Source: 3107 sp001483205 (GTDB taxonomy: Bacteria; Pseudomonadota; Alphaproteobacteria; Rhodobacterales; Rhodobacteraceae). Taken from it: a DNA stretch of 64,000 nt. Positions within the stretch are counted from its first letter, which is position 1; every line of letters starts with the position of its first letter. Made by a program: the position numbers and the translations under genes. Below, piece by piece: positions 55,009 to 62,914 of this stretch. The notes under the pieces were generated by a model. It searched no databases. It saw only the letters and a program-made list of their open reading frames with translations, and was not told the origin of the DNA. The stretch is taken from contig OZ219809.1 in NCBI GenBank assembly GCA_964291375.2, positions 1,426,001 to 1,490,000 on the forward strand. The letters are read 5' to 3'.

Positions 55009-55228
55009 CGCGCCACTCCGCCGGGACGGGCAGCCGCCCCCAGGACACCCGGTTCCAAAACCGCTCATACAGCACATAGATGACCAGGCCGATCATCGTG
55101 TTGACCACCGCCGTCACCCCGCCGACCAGCACCGAGCCGGTGACCAGAAATCCGACCAGCGTCATTATCAGCAGGCCCAGCATCTGCCAGCAGAGCGCCT
55201 TGACCAGGGTTCGCCGTTTCGTCTCCAT
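55001..55228 (-). CDS. DUF2061 small membrane protein
   Basis: A 75-aa protein starting METKRRTLVKALCWQMLG, with two hydrophobic segments (about 10-30 and 35-58) and the YERFWNRVSWGR tail typical of DUF2061. The function is unknown. It is first in the operon with the desaturase and divergent from the XRE regulator. Confidence 0.9.
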   Translation of the reverse strand: METKRRTLVKALCWQMLGLLIMTLVGFLVTGSVLVGGVTAVVNTMIGLVIYVLYERFWNRVSWGRLPVPAEWRDV

Positions 55229-55280
55229 CGCCTTGTCCGAAGTGAGTGATCAAGAAAACGTCTAGCCTTGGCGCCGGGTT

Positions 55281-55309
55281 TTGTGTATTCGGAATATGCG
55301 CAACATAAA
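55281..55309 (+). promoter_or_regulatory. promoter with embedded palindromic operator candidate
   Basis: The -35 TTGTGT (55281-55286) and the -10 CATAAA with a 17-nt spacer. Inside the spacer is the perfect 5-1-5 palindrome TATTCGGAATA (55286-55296). It lies in the divergent region between the XRE regulator and the DUF2061-desaturase operon, so binding there could control both directions. Confidence 0.4.
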
Positions 55310-55336
55310 TGAAACGTTGTTTGATTTTTGAAACAC

Positions 55337-56197
55337 ATGCGACAAAATATCGACAAAAGAGTGCGCGCCCGGCTGTTTGCCCGGCGTCTTGAGGCGGGGC
55401 TGGAGCAATCCGGCCTCAACCGGAGCTCGCTGGCCCGCGCGGTCGGGGTGAACCGCTCGACCATCTCGCAACTGCTGTCGCCGGACAGCGCGCGCCTGCC
55501 CAATGCGCAGGTGGCGGCAGGGTGCGCGGCGGCGCTGGGGGTGTCGGCGGACTGGCTGTTGGGGCTGTCAGACCGCCCGGAACAGGTTGCCGAGTTGCTC
55601 GCCGCCTCGGTCAGCCTGACCGAAGCCCCCCGCGCCCTGGTCGATGAACAGATTCTGGCCTGGCACCGGGAGGCCGCCGGGCAGAAAATCCGCCATGTGC
55701 CGGCGACCCTGCCGGACATCCTGAAAACCGATGCGGTGCTGCGCTGGGAATATGCCCCCCATCTGGGCCGCACCACCGATCAGGCCATCGGTGCCACCGA
55801 GGACACGCTCAACTATCTGCGACAGGCCCCGTCGGATTATGAAATCGCCCTGCCGCTTTATGAGCTGCACTCGTTTGCCCATGGTGAGGGCTATTATCGC
55901 GGCCTTGACCGGGCGGCGCGGCGCGAACAGATTGACCGGCTGCTTGATCTGCATGATCAGCTTTATCCGCGCCTGCGGATTTATCAGTTTGATGCGCGGC
56001 GGCTGTATTCCGCGCCGCTGACGGTGTTCGGGATGCGGCTGGCGGCGCTCTATCTGGGGCGCAACTATCTGGCGTTTCGCGATACGGAGCGGGTGAACGC
56101 GATCCGCGCCCATTTCGACAATCTGGTGCGCGAGGCCAGTGTGGTGTCGCGTGATCTGCCGCAGATGCTGGGGGAGTTGAGGGCGTGCTGCGGGTGA
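55337..56197 (+). CDS. XRE family transcriptional regulator
   Basis: A 286-aa regulator. The N-terminal helix-turn-helix (about 25-65) has GLNRSSLARAVGVNRSTISQLL and ALGVSADWLLGLSDRPEQV. The ~200-aa C-terminal domain is unrecognised and rich in Tyr and Arg (DTLNYLRQAPSDYEIALPLY, RLRIYQFDARRLYSAPL); it may sense a ligand. ATG 55337 is preferred over TTG 55328. It is divergent from the desaturase operon, its likely target. Confidence 0.88.
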   Translation: MRQNIDKRVRARLFARRLEAGLEQSGLNRSSLARAVGVNRSTISQLLSPDSARLPNAQVAAGCAAALGVSADWLLGLSDRPEQVAELLAASVSLTEAPRALVDEQILAWHREAAGQKIRHVPATLPDILKTDAVLRWEYAPHLGRTTDQAIGATEDTLNYLRQAPSDYEIALPLYELHSFAHGEGYYRGLDRAARREQIDRLLDLHDQLYPRLRIYQFDARRLYSAPLTVFGMRLAALYLGRNYLAFRDTERVNAIRAHFDNLVREASVVSRDLPQMLGELRACCG

Positions 56198-56231
56198 CAT
56201 GGGCGGACGGTTTGGCGGCCCGGCTCAGCCC

Positions 56232-57779
56232 TCACACAGCCGTCTTGTCCAGAAGCGACCAGGCGAGGTCTCTGGCCTCCTGCACGGTTGCCACGGTCTG
56301 CTCATCGGGAATGCGGTCAAGAACACCGAATGCGAAAAGAGGCCCGCGGATACGGTCGCTGATCCCGCAAACGACGATCTCGGTGCGGGTCTGTCCGGCG
56401 TGATCAATGATCTGGGCCAGCAGATAAGCAGCGCTGTCGTCGATATGGGTGGATTCGGAAAGGTCCAGAATCACCACCTCATGGTCACGTATGTCCACAC
56501 CCAGCGGGTTGATCAGCTTTCGCGACGACGACACCGAGAAAGAGCCGCGAAAGGCCACCAGCCCGATGCGCGCAGAGAACTCGTTGTCTGTCTCCGGGTT
56601 GAAGGTGCTGTCAAGCAGCGGGGCCGAGATCACGCTGTCAAGCTCCAGCGTTTCAAGCCGCGCGGCGTTGACGATATTGGCAGCAATCACACCGAACACA
56701 ATCGCGAATACCGGATCGACGAAAATCGTCACCGCCATCACCAGCAACATGACCGACGAATAATTCAGGTCCATCCGCAGCACCTTGCGCAGAAACGGAA
56801 ATTCGATCAGCCGCCAGCCGACAAGGATGACGATTGCGGATAAAGCCGCCAGCGGCATCGGGGCCACATAGGTGCCAAGCCCCAGAATAAGCGCGGCGAT
56901 GATCACCATGCAGACGATCCCGGCAACGACCGTCCTGCCGCCAAAGCGCCGCGCCGAGATGGTTGCGATATTGCCGCTGCCGGGCAGCACCCCGGCAATG
57001 CCCGCGGCAATGTTTCCAAGGCCAAGGCCGAACAGCTCGCGGTTCGGGTCATGGCGGGAGCCGGTAAAGGCATCGGCGGTCAGCGACCACATCAGCGTAT
57101 AGACAGAGCTGATAAGCGCGATCAGCACCGCAGGTCCGACAGCCTCGGGCAGGAAATCGAGGGACGGAAGCTCGATCACCGGCACCGGCAGCCCCGCCGG
57201 AACCGGGCCAAGACGCTGCATACCGGGGATAAGCAGCCCGGCGATCCACCCGACCCCGACCACTGCAAGCGGGGCGGGAATGAACCTGCCGATCCGGGCG
57301 GGCCACAGAAACAGCAGGGCCAGGCAAAAGCCCGTCAGGGCGATGTCGTATATGCCGAAGTGAAAGAACTCCCCGACTTGGGTCGCGACGAGCAGAACGC
57401 CGATCCCGGACATCAGCCCCGTCAGCACGATATGCGGCATGTAGGAAACGAAGCGCCCGACACCGGTCAGCCCCAGCGCCATCTGAATCGCGCCCGCCAT
57501 GACGATGATGACGGAAAGCTCGGCCAGACTGACCCCGGTATCGGTGAGCACCGTGGCGATGATGACGGCGAGAACGGCGCTCGGCCCGCTGATCAGCGCG
57601 CGGGTGCCGCCGCACAGGGCGGCGATGATGCCGACAAAGACGCCGCACCACAGCCCCGAAAGCGGCCCCATGCCGGAGATGACACCCAGCGCCATGGCCG
57701 CCGGCAGGTAAGAGGCGACAAGAGCAGTCCCGGCCTTCAGGTCCGCCCAAAAGGTTTCACGGGGATAAGGCCGCCGCAT
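56232..57779 (-). CDS. SulP family anion transporter with STAS domain
   Basis: About 515 aa, SLC26/SulP type. It has the N-terminal DLKAGTALVASYLPAAMALG, many membrane segments, GLGNIAAGIAGVLPGSGNIA, and a C-terminal STAS domain with VVILDLSESTHIDDSAAYLL. It carries sulfate, bicarbonate or another anion; the substrate is not resolved. I place the start at ATG 57779 (MRRPYPRET), close to the conserved region; the frame is open to TTG 57863. Confidence 0.92.
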   Translation of the reverse strand: MRRPYPRETFWADLKAGTALVASYLPAAMALGVISGMGPLSGLWCGVFVGIIAALCGGTRALISGPSAVLAVIIATVLTDTGVSLAELSVIIVMAGAIQMALGLTGVGRFVSYMPHIVLTGLMSGIGVLLVATQVGEFFHFGIYDIALTGFCLALLFLWPARIGRFIPAPLAVVGVGWIAGLLIPGMQRLGPVPAGLPVPVIELPSLDFLPEAVGPAVLIALISSVYTLMWSLTADAFTGSRHDPNRELFGLGLGNIAAGIAGVLPGSGNIATISARRFGGRTVVAGIVCMVIIAALILGLGTYVAPMPLAALSAIVILVGWRLIEFPFLRKVLRMDLNYSSVMLLVMAVTIFVDPVFAIVFGVIAANIVNAARLETLELDSVISAPLLDSTFNPETDNEFSARIGLVAFRGSFSVSSSRKLINPLGVDIRDHEVVILDLSESTHIDDSAAYLLAQIIDHAGQTRTEIVVCGISDRIRGPLFAFGVLDRIPDEQTVATVQEARDLAWSLLDKTAV

Positions 57780-57863
57780 GTCGCTTTGCAAACTGAAATT
57801 GTCCGGCAATCGGGGGTCTCCGTCCTGCGGGTAACGGTGCTGTTCCAAAACCAACCCTAACAA

Positions 57864-57985
57864 TCATACCAGAGGAATATGTCAAGAGGGGCAGGGAAAA
57901 CGGCCCGGTGAGCCGGTTCAGGGTCGAACGGGCGAAACCCGATGACGGCGCGACCAATATGCAGAGGACTTTTTGCCCATCCACA
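57864..57985. repeat. repeat fragments upstream of the SulP gene
   Basis: Fragments of the module with CAGGGTCGAACGGGCGAAAC (near 57916) and an element end AATATGCAGAGGACTTTTTG (near 57955) lie between the SulP start and the rpsI terminator. Confidence 0.65.
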
Positions 57986-58016
57986 CAAGAAAAGGGCCGC
58001 CCGAAGAGCGGCCCCG
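57986..58016 (-). terminator. Rho-independent terminator of rplM-rpsI
   Basis: On the minus strand GGGCCGC and GCGGCCC form a 7-bp stem over loop TCTTCGG, followed by TTTTCTT. It lies 24 bp downstream of the rpsI stop. Confidence 0.88.
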
Positions 58017-58039
58017 CCTACAGCATCGCACAAACGCCC

Positions 58040-58555
58040 TCAGCGCTTGGAGAACTGGAAGCTCCGGCGCGCCTTGCGCTTGCCGTATTTCTTACGCTCG
58101 ACCACACGGGCGTCGCGGGTCAGGAACCCCGCCGCCTTCAGCGCCCCGCGCAGGGCCGGATCATAAAGCTGCAAAGCCCTGGAAATGCCGTGCTTTACTG
58201 CCCCGGCCTGCCCGGACAGCCCGCCGCCCTTTACGGTCGCCTGCACGTCGAACTCCCCTTCGACCCCGGCAACCGAAAACGGCTGGGCCAGGATCATTTG
58301 CAGCACCGGGCGGGCGAAATAGACGGCCATGTCCTTGCCGTTCACGGTGACCTTGCCGGACCCCGGCCTGATCCAGACCCGTGCGACCGCATCCTTGCGC
58401 TTGCCGGTGGCATAGGACCGGCCCAGCGCATCGCGGACCGGTTCGCGCGGGGGGGCGACGGCTTCGGCGGCAGGTCCGGCGGCCCCGGCAGCCTCAGACC
58501 CTTCGGCCACGGTATTCAGCTCTTCGAGCGATTTGATTTCTTCGGCCATCTTCAT
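58040..58555 (-). CDS. rpsI: 30S ribosomal protein S9
   Basis: A 171-aa S9 with the alphaproteobacterial N-terminal extension (MAEEIKSLEELNTVAEGSEA). The conserved domain starts YATGKRKDAVARVWIRPG and continues with VKGGGLSGQAGAVKHGI. The C-terminus YGKRKARRSFQFSKR reaches the P-site tRNA. The start overlaps the rplM stop by 4 nt. Confidence 0.98.
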   Translation of the reverse strand: MKMAEEIKSLEELNTVAEGSEAAGAAGPAAEAVAPPREPVRDALGRSYATGKRKDAVARVWIRPGSGKVTVNGKDMAVYFARPVLQMILAQPFSVAGVEGEFDVQATVKGGGLSGQAGAVKHGISRALQLYDPALRGALKAAGFLTRDARVVERKKYGKRKARRSFQFSKR

Positions 58556-59016
58556 GCGCTCCGGGTGTTCTTTGCGTTCATGGATGTCACGTCCAGCACG
58601 TCGGGCTGTTGTGCTTCGTGCGGGTGTTCGGCCCCGGCATAGACGCGCAAGTGGGTCATCTGGCGGCGGCTCAGCCGGTTGCCCGGCAACATGCGTTTCA
58701 CCGCCTGCATGACCACGCGCTCCGGGTGCGCGCCGTCGAGGATTTCGGCGGCGGTGCGCGACCGGATGCCGCCGGGATAGCCGGTGTGCCGGTAATAGCG
58801 CTTGTCAGAGCGTTTCCTGCCGGTCATCTGCACCTTGTCGGCGTTGATGACGATCACATTGTCGCCCATGTCCATATGCGGGGTGAAGGTGGGTTTGTGC
58901 TTGCCGCGCAGGCGCATGGCGATGATCGAGGCAAGACGGCCCAGAACCACGCCTTCGGCGTCGATCAGAATCCAGCGCTTGTCGATGTCCGCCGGTTTTG
59001 CGGTGAAGGTTTTCAT
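58552..59016 (-). CDS. rplM: 50S ribosomal protein L13
   Basis: A 154-aa L13 starting MKTFTAKPADIDKRWILIDA. It has GRLASIIAMRLRGKHKPTFT, MDMGDNVIVINADKVQMTG, KRYYRHTGYPGGIRSRTA and the AVKRMLPGNRLSR segment. First gene of the rplM-rpsI operon with its own promoter upstream. Confidence 0.98.
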   Translation of the reverse strand: MKTFTAKPADIDKRWILIDAEGVVLGRLASIIAMRLRGKHKPTFTPHMDMGDNVIVINADKVQMTGRKRSDKRYYRHTGYPGGIRSRTAAEILDGAHPERVVMQAVKRMLPGNRLSRRQMTHLRVYAGAEHPHEAQQPDVLDVTSMNAKNTRSA

Positions 59017-59084
59017 GTGTCCTGACCTGTTTTGTCACGGGCCGGCGCGGGGGATGGGGGGCACCAGCCGGATGGGGTGGCGGT

Positions 59085-59112
59085 GTTCTAGAAGAATATG
59101 GCGCGCAGTCAA
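59085..59112 (-). promoter_or_regulatory. rplM promoter
   Basis: On the minus strand: -35 TTGACT (59107-59112), a 16-nt spacer and -10 TAGAAC (59085-59090), giving a leader of about 60 nt to the rplM ATG. The region just upstream (59113-59180) is strikingly AT-rich, as expected of a strong ribosomal-protein promoter. Confidence 0.65.
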
Positions 59113-59177
59113 GTCAGATGAGGTTGTTTTATGTGTTATTGTTCAATGGGTTGAAAATAAGGTATTATGATACCACA

Positions 59178-59287
59178 TTGTGAAAGGCATTTGCATATAA
59201 GCTCAGCCGGGCGGACGGGTTGGCAGTTGATGCGCCAATATGCAGAGGTCTTCCCGTGCGGGGCGGGGCGGCCCCACACGCATCACA
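59178..59287. repeat. minimal repeat element downstream of the RND gene
   Basis: Ends AAAGGCATTTGCATATAAGC (about 59181) and CCAATATGCAGAGGTCTTCC (about 59235) enclose GCTCAGCCGGGCGGACGGGT. It lies between the rplM promoter and the RND permease stop. Confidence 0.7.
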
Positions 59288-62200
59288 TCATTCCGCCGCC
59301 TGAATGATGGCACCCTCGCCTGCCACGCCCGGATCATCGGCCTCTCTGAACGCCCGCACCGGCTCCGGCGGCAATGACGGCCCGGTGGCAGGGACCGGCT
59401 CCCAGATGATTTCCGGCGGCGGCGCACGACGCGCGGCCCGGCGCAGCGCCCAGTCCTGCGCAACCCGGCTGCCACGGCCCATAGACATCCTGGCCAGCAG
59501 CCGCGCGAGCCACTGCACATAGGTCGTGACCCAAACCCTCAGCGCCAGCATCGACGGGGTGAACACCAGCGTCAGCACCGTCGCGATACCAAGGCCGAAA
59601 ACAACCGCCGTCGCCAGTTGCTTCCACCACAGCGCCGTCGGGCTATCCACCGAATAACCGCCATTGACGAAATCCAGACTGACGCCCAGCATCATCGGCG
59701 TCAGACCGGCCATCGTGGTGATGGTGGTCAGCAGCACCGGGCGAATGCGGGCCTGCGCGGTGCGGGTGATTGCCTCGATCCGGGGCATATACCGGGAATA
59801 TTCCTGATAGGTGTCGATCAGGACGATATTGTTGTTCACCACGATCCCGGCCAGCGCGACGATCCCCGTGCCGGTCATAATCACCGAAAAGGTCTGATCC
59901 ATCACCAGCATCCCGATCAGAACCCCGGTGGTGGACAGCACCACCGCGGTCAGCACCAGAACCGAGTTGTAAAAGCTGTTGAACTGCGCCAGCAGGATGA
60001 TGAACATCAGCCCCAGCGCGCCCAGAAAGGCCTGGCCCAGAAAGGCCTGGCTTTCCTCTTGCTCCTGCTGGTCGCCGGTCCATTCCCAGCTTATGCCGGG
60101 GGGCAGCGGGCGCTCCTGCTCCAGCCATTCGGTCAGACCCGCGATGCGTTCGCTGGCGGTCAGTGGTATCTCGCGCACGGTTCCGTCGGGGTCAATGACC
60201 TCGATGGTCAGCCCGGTCTCGACCCCCGCCTTGATGTCAAAACGACGCTGCTGGTCGCTGCGGTCAATCTGGCTCAGCTTTTCGACCGGGGTGCGGGTGA
60301 CGAAGTTCGACAACGGCACCAGCCCGTCGGCGGTGCGGACCTTGAGCGTGTCAAGGGTGGACAGGGACCGGTCCTTCTCCGGCAGGCGCAGGCGGATTTC
60401 GATTTCCTCGTCCGAGCTGTCAACCCGCATGGTGTCAAGCAGAACGCCACGGGTGACCAGTTGCACCATGCCGCCCACCGTCACCACATCGGCCCCGTAG
60501 CGGCCTGCCTTCTCGACATCCACATCCACCTGCCAGTCGATGCCGGGCAATGGGGTGGTGTCTTCAATAGCAATCAGGCCGGGGGTGGCCTCGAATCGGT
60601 TACGGACGATAGCGGCGGCCTGTCGCAGGGCGGTCCAATTATCACCCTTGAGCCGCAGATGCAGGGGTTTGGCCGCGACCGGTCCCTGGGCGAGGTTCAA
60701 AATCTCAGTCCTGATGCCGGGCAGTATATCCAGCCGGGTCCGGAGGTCTTCCAGCACCATGTTGCCGTCGAGGTCAGGCCGGTTCGCGCGGTCTTCCCAC
60801 GGGATAAGCTCGATCTGAACCTGCCCGATCGCATCACGCGGGGCGCTCGCACCGCCGGTGTTGGAGTTCAGACGCCCCGCACCCGCAAAGGCAAAGGCGC
60901 TTTCGACGCCCGGTGTGGCAAGGGCGATTTCCTCGGCCTTCTTCACCGCCGCGTCTTTTTCAGCAAGCGAAAGGTTGCCGCGCTGGCGGACATAGATGAT
61001 CGCCTGTTCCGGTTCGGTTTCGACAAAGAACTCGGTGCCTTTGTTGTGCTCGGCGAAATAACCGAAGACGGCGATGACGAAACCGATGACTGCGGCGATG
61101 GTCGCCAGCGGCATGACCGGATTGCCGACGATGAAATGGATGAAGCTGCCGAACGGGCTGCGGCGGTATCCGGCCTCGACCGTCTTTGCGTGGCGGGCGG
61201 TTTTCACCGCATCAAAGGTGATCGCGGTCAGCGCCGCCCCGGTCAGGAACAGGATCGCGCCGGGCATAAGCGCCATCAGGCCGCCCACGTGGGCCGCGCC
61301 GCCGAACAGATAGCCGGGGTTCAGAAGCTGCATCGCGCCGAGGAAGATCAGATAGAGCGACACAGGCACCATCGGCACCCGCACCCACCACGGCAGCGCC
61401 CTCAGCGCGTCAGAGGCCCGGCCAAAGCTGCGCGACAAACGCCCCGAAACACCGCCAACCACCGGCAGATAGATCAGCGCCACGATCAATGAGGCCGACA
61501 GCACGAAAATCAGCGTCACCGGCAACATGCCCATGAACTCGCCCGGCAGGCCGGGCCAGAACAGCATCGGCAGAAAAGCGCAGAGCGTGGTGGCGGTGGA
61601 ACTGACAATCGGCCAGAACATGCGCCGGGCGGCCTCGACATAGGCGTGCATCGGCCCGGTGCCCTCTCTGATCCGCCGGTCGGCATATTCCACCACGACG
61701 ATGGCACCATCAACCAGCATCCCGACAGCAAGGATCAGCCCGAACATCACCATATTCGAGACGGTAACCCCCATCACCGCCAACAGCACAAAGCACAGCA
61801 GGAACGAGGTCGGGATCGCAAAACCGACAAGCAGGGCGGAGCGCACCCCGAGCGCGGCCAGAACCACGATCATCACCAGGGCGATGGCCGTCAGCACCGA
61901 GCTTTCGAGCTGGCGGACCATGCTCTCCACCCTGCCGGACTGATCATTCGAGGTATTGACCCTGATCGCCTGTTGCAGCTCTTCCGGCCATGTGGCGCGG
62001 ACGGCCTCGATCTCTGCCCTGACCATGGCAGAGGTGTCGATGATGTTGAAGCCCTTGCGCTTGACCACCTGTATGGCAACGGTGGATTCGCCGTTGAAAC
62101 GGGCGGTGCCGGTGCGGTCCTCAAAGGTCAGGCGTATCTCGGCCAGATCGCCCAGCGTGACCACCCTGTCGCCGTTGATCTTGACCGGCAGATTGAAGAA

Positions 62201-62914
62201 ATCGGCAGGAGTATCGAAGGACGCCGGAATCTTGACCGAAAACGCGCCGGTGTCCGATTCGACCTCTCCGGCGGCAATCAACTGGTTGTTGCTGCGCACA
62301 ATATTGATCACTTCGGCAGCGGTGACGTTATAGGACTCCAGCTTCAGCGGGTCGATCACCACTTCCAGCATCTCTTCGCGGTGGCCCGCGAGGGGGGCCT
62401 CCAGCACCGGCTCCAACGCCTCAATCCGGTCCTGCATTGCGCGGGCATAGCGCACAAGCGTGCGTTCGGGCACCGGACCGGTCAGGTTGATGACGATGAT
62501 CGGAAATTCCGAGAAGTTTATCTCGTTGATCGAATAGTTTTCCACGCCCGCGGGAAACTCGGCCTCTGCCGCGCTCATCGCGTCGCGCACATCGGCGATG
62601 GTCGCCTTCTTGTCCCAGCCAAATTCAAATTCGAGCAGAACACCGGCATAGTTCTCTGCCGCGGTGCTGCCCATGGCATCAAGCCCGTCGATGTCGGCCA
62701 ACTGGATTTCCATCGGCCTGACCAGCAGCTTTTCGGAATCCTCTGCCGAAATGCCGGGAAAAGGAACCGAGATGAAAAGCGCCGGAATATCAATGTCCGG
62801 CTCGCCTTCTTTCGGCACGGTGACATAGGCAAGCGCACCTGCGGACAGCGACAGCAGGATGAAGGCCAGAACCATGCGCGCCCGGGCGGCGGCCCAATCA
62901 ACAAGACCAATCAT
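59288..62914 (-). CDS. RND family efflux permease
   Basis: A 1208-aa inner-membrane resistance-nodulation-division protein with twelve predicted helices and two large periplasmic loops. It has a LILAVGMLVDGAIVVVEYAD-like motif in the first half, MTGTGIVALAGIVVNNNIVL in the second, and the N-terminal FPGISAEDSEKLLVRPME. It is longer than AcrB because of an extra region near residues 500-600 and an extended C-terminal tail rich in Pro and Ala. The substrate is unknown. The start overlaps the adaptor gene by 4 nt. Confidence 0.94.
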   Translation of the reverse strand: MIGLVDWAAARARMVLAFILLSLSAGALAYVTVPKEGEPDIDIPALFISVPFPGISAEDSEKLLVRPMEIQLADIDGLDAMGSTAAENYAGVLLEFEFGWDKKATIADVRDAMSAAEAEFPAGVENYSINEINFSEFPIIVINLTGPVPERTLVRYARAMQDRIEALEPVLEAPLAGHREEMLEVVIDPLKLESYNVTAAEVINIVRSNNQLIAAGEVESDTGAFSVKIPASFDTPADFFNLPVKINGDRVVTLGDLAEIRLTFEDRTGTARFNGESTVAIQVVKRKGFNIIDTSAMVRAEIEAVRATWPEELQQAIRVNTSNDQSGRVESMVRQLESSVLTAIALVMIVVLAALGVRSALLVGFAIPTSFLLCFVLLAVMGVTVSNMVMFGLILAVGMLVDGAIVVVEYADRRIREGTGPMHAYVEAARRMFWPIVSSTATTLCAFLPMLFWPGLPGEFMGMLPVTLIFVLSASLIVALIYLPVVGGVSGRLSRSFGRASDALRALPWWVRVPMVPVSLYLIFLGAMQLLNPGYLFGGAAHVGGLMALMPGAILFLTGAALTAITFDAVKTARHAKTVEAGYRRSPFGSFIHFIVGNPVMPLATIAAVIGFVIAVFGYFAEHNKGTEFFVETEPEQAIIYVRQRGNLSLAEKDAAVKKAEEIALATPGVESAFAFAGAGRLNSNTGGASAPRDAIGQVQIELIPWEDRANRPDLDGNMVLEDLRTRLDILPGIRTEILNLAQGPVAAKPLHLRLKGDNWTALRQAAAIVRNRFEATPGLIAIEDTTPLPGIDWQVDVDVEKAGRYGADVVTVGGMVQLVTRGVLLDTMRVDSSDEEIEIRLRLPEKDRSLSTLDTLKVRTADGLVPLSNFVTRTPVEKLSQIDRSDQQRRFDIKAGVETGLTIEVIDPDGTVREIPLTASERIAGLTEWLEQERPLPPGISWEWTGDQQEQEESQAFLGQAFLGALGLMFIILLAQFNSFYNSVLVLTAVVLSTTGVLIGMLVMDQTFSVIMTGTGIVALAGIVVNNNIVLIDTYQEYSRYMPRIEAITRTAQARIRPVLLTTITTMAGLTPMMLGVSLDFVNGGYSVDSPTALWWKQLATAVVFGLGIATVLTLVFTPSMLALRVWVTTYVQWLARLLARMSMGRGSRVAQDWALRRAARRAPPPEIIWEPVPATGPSLPPEPVRAFREADDPGVAGEGAIIQAAE

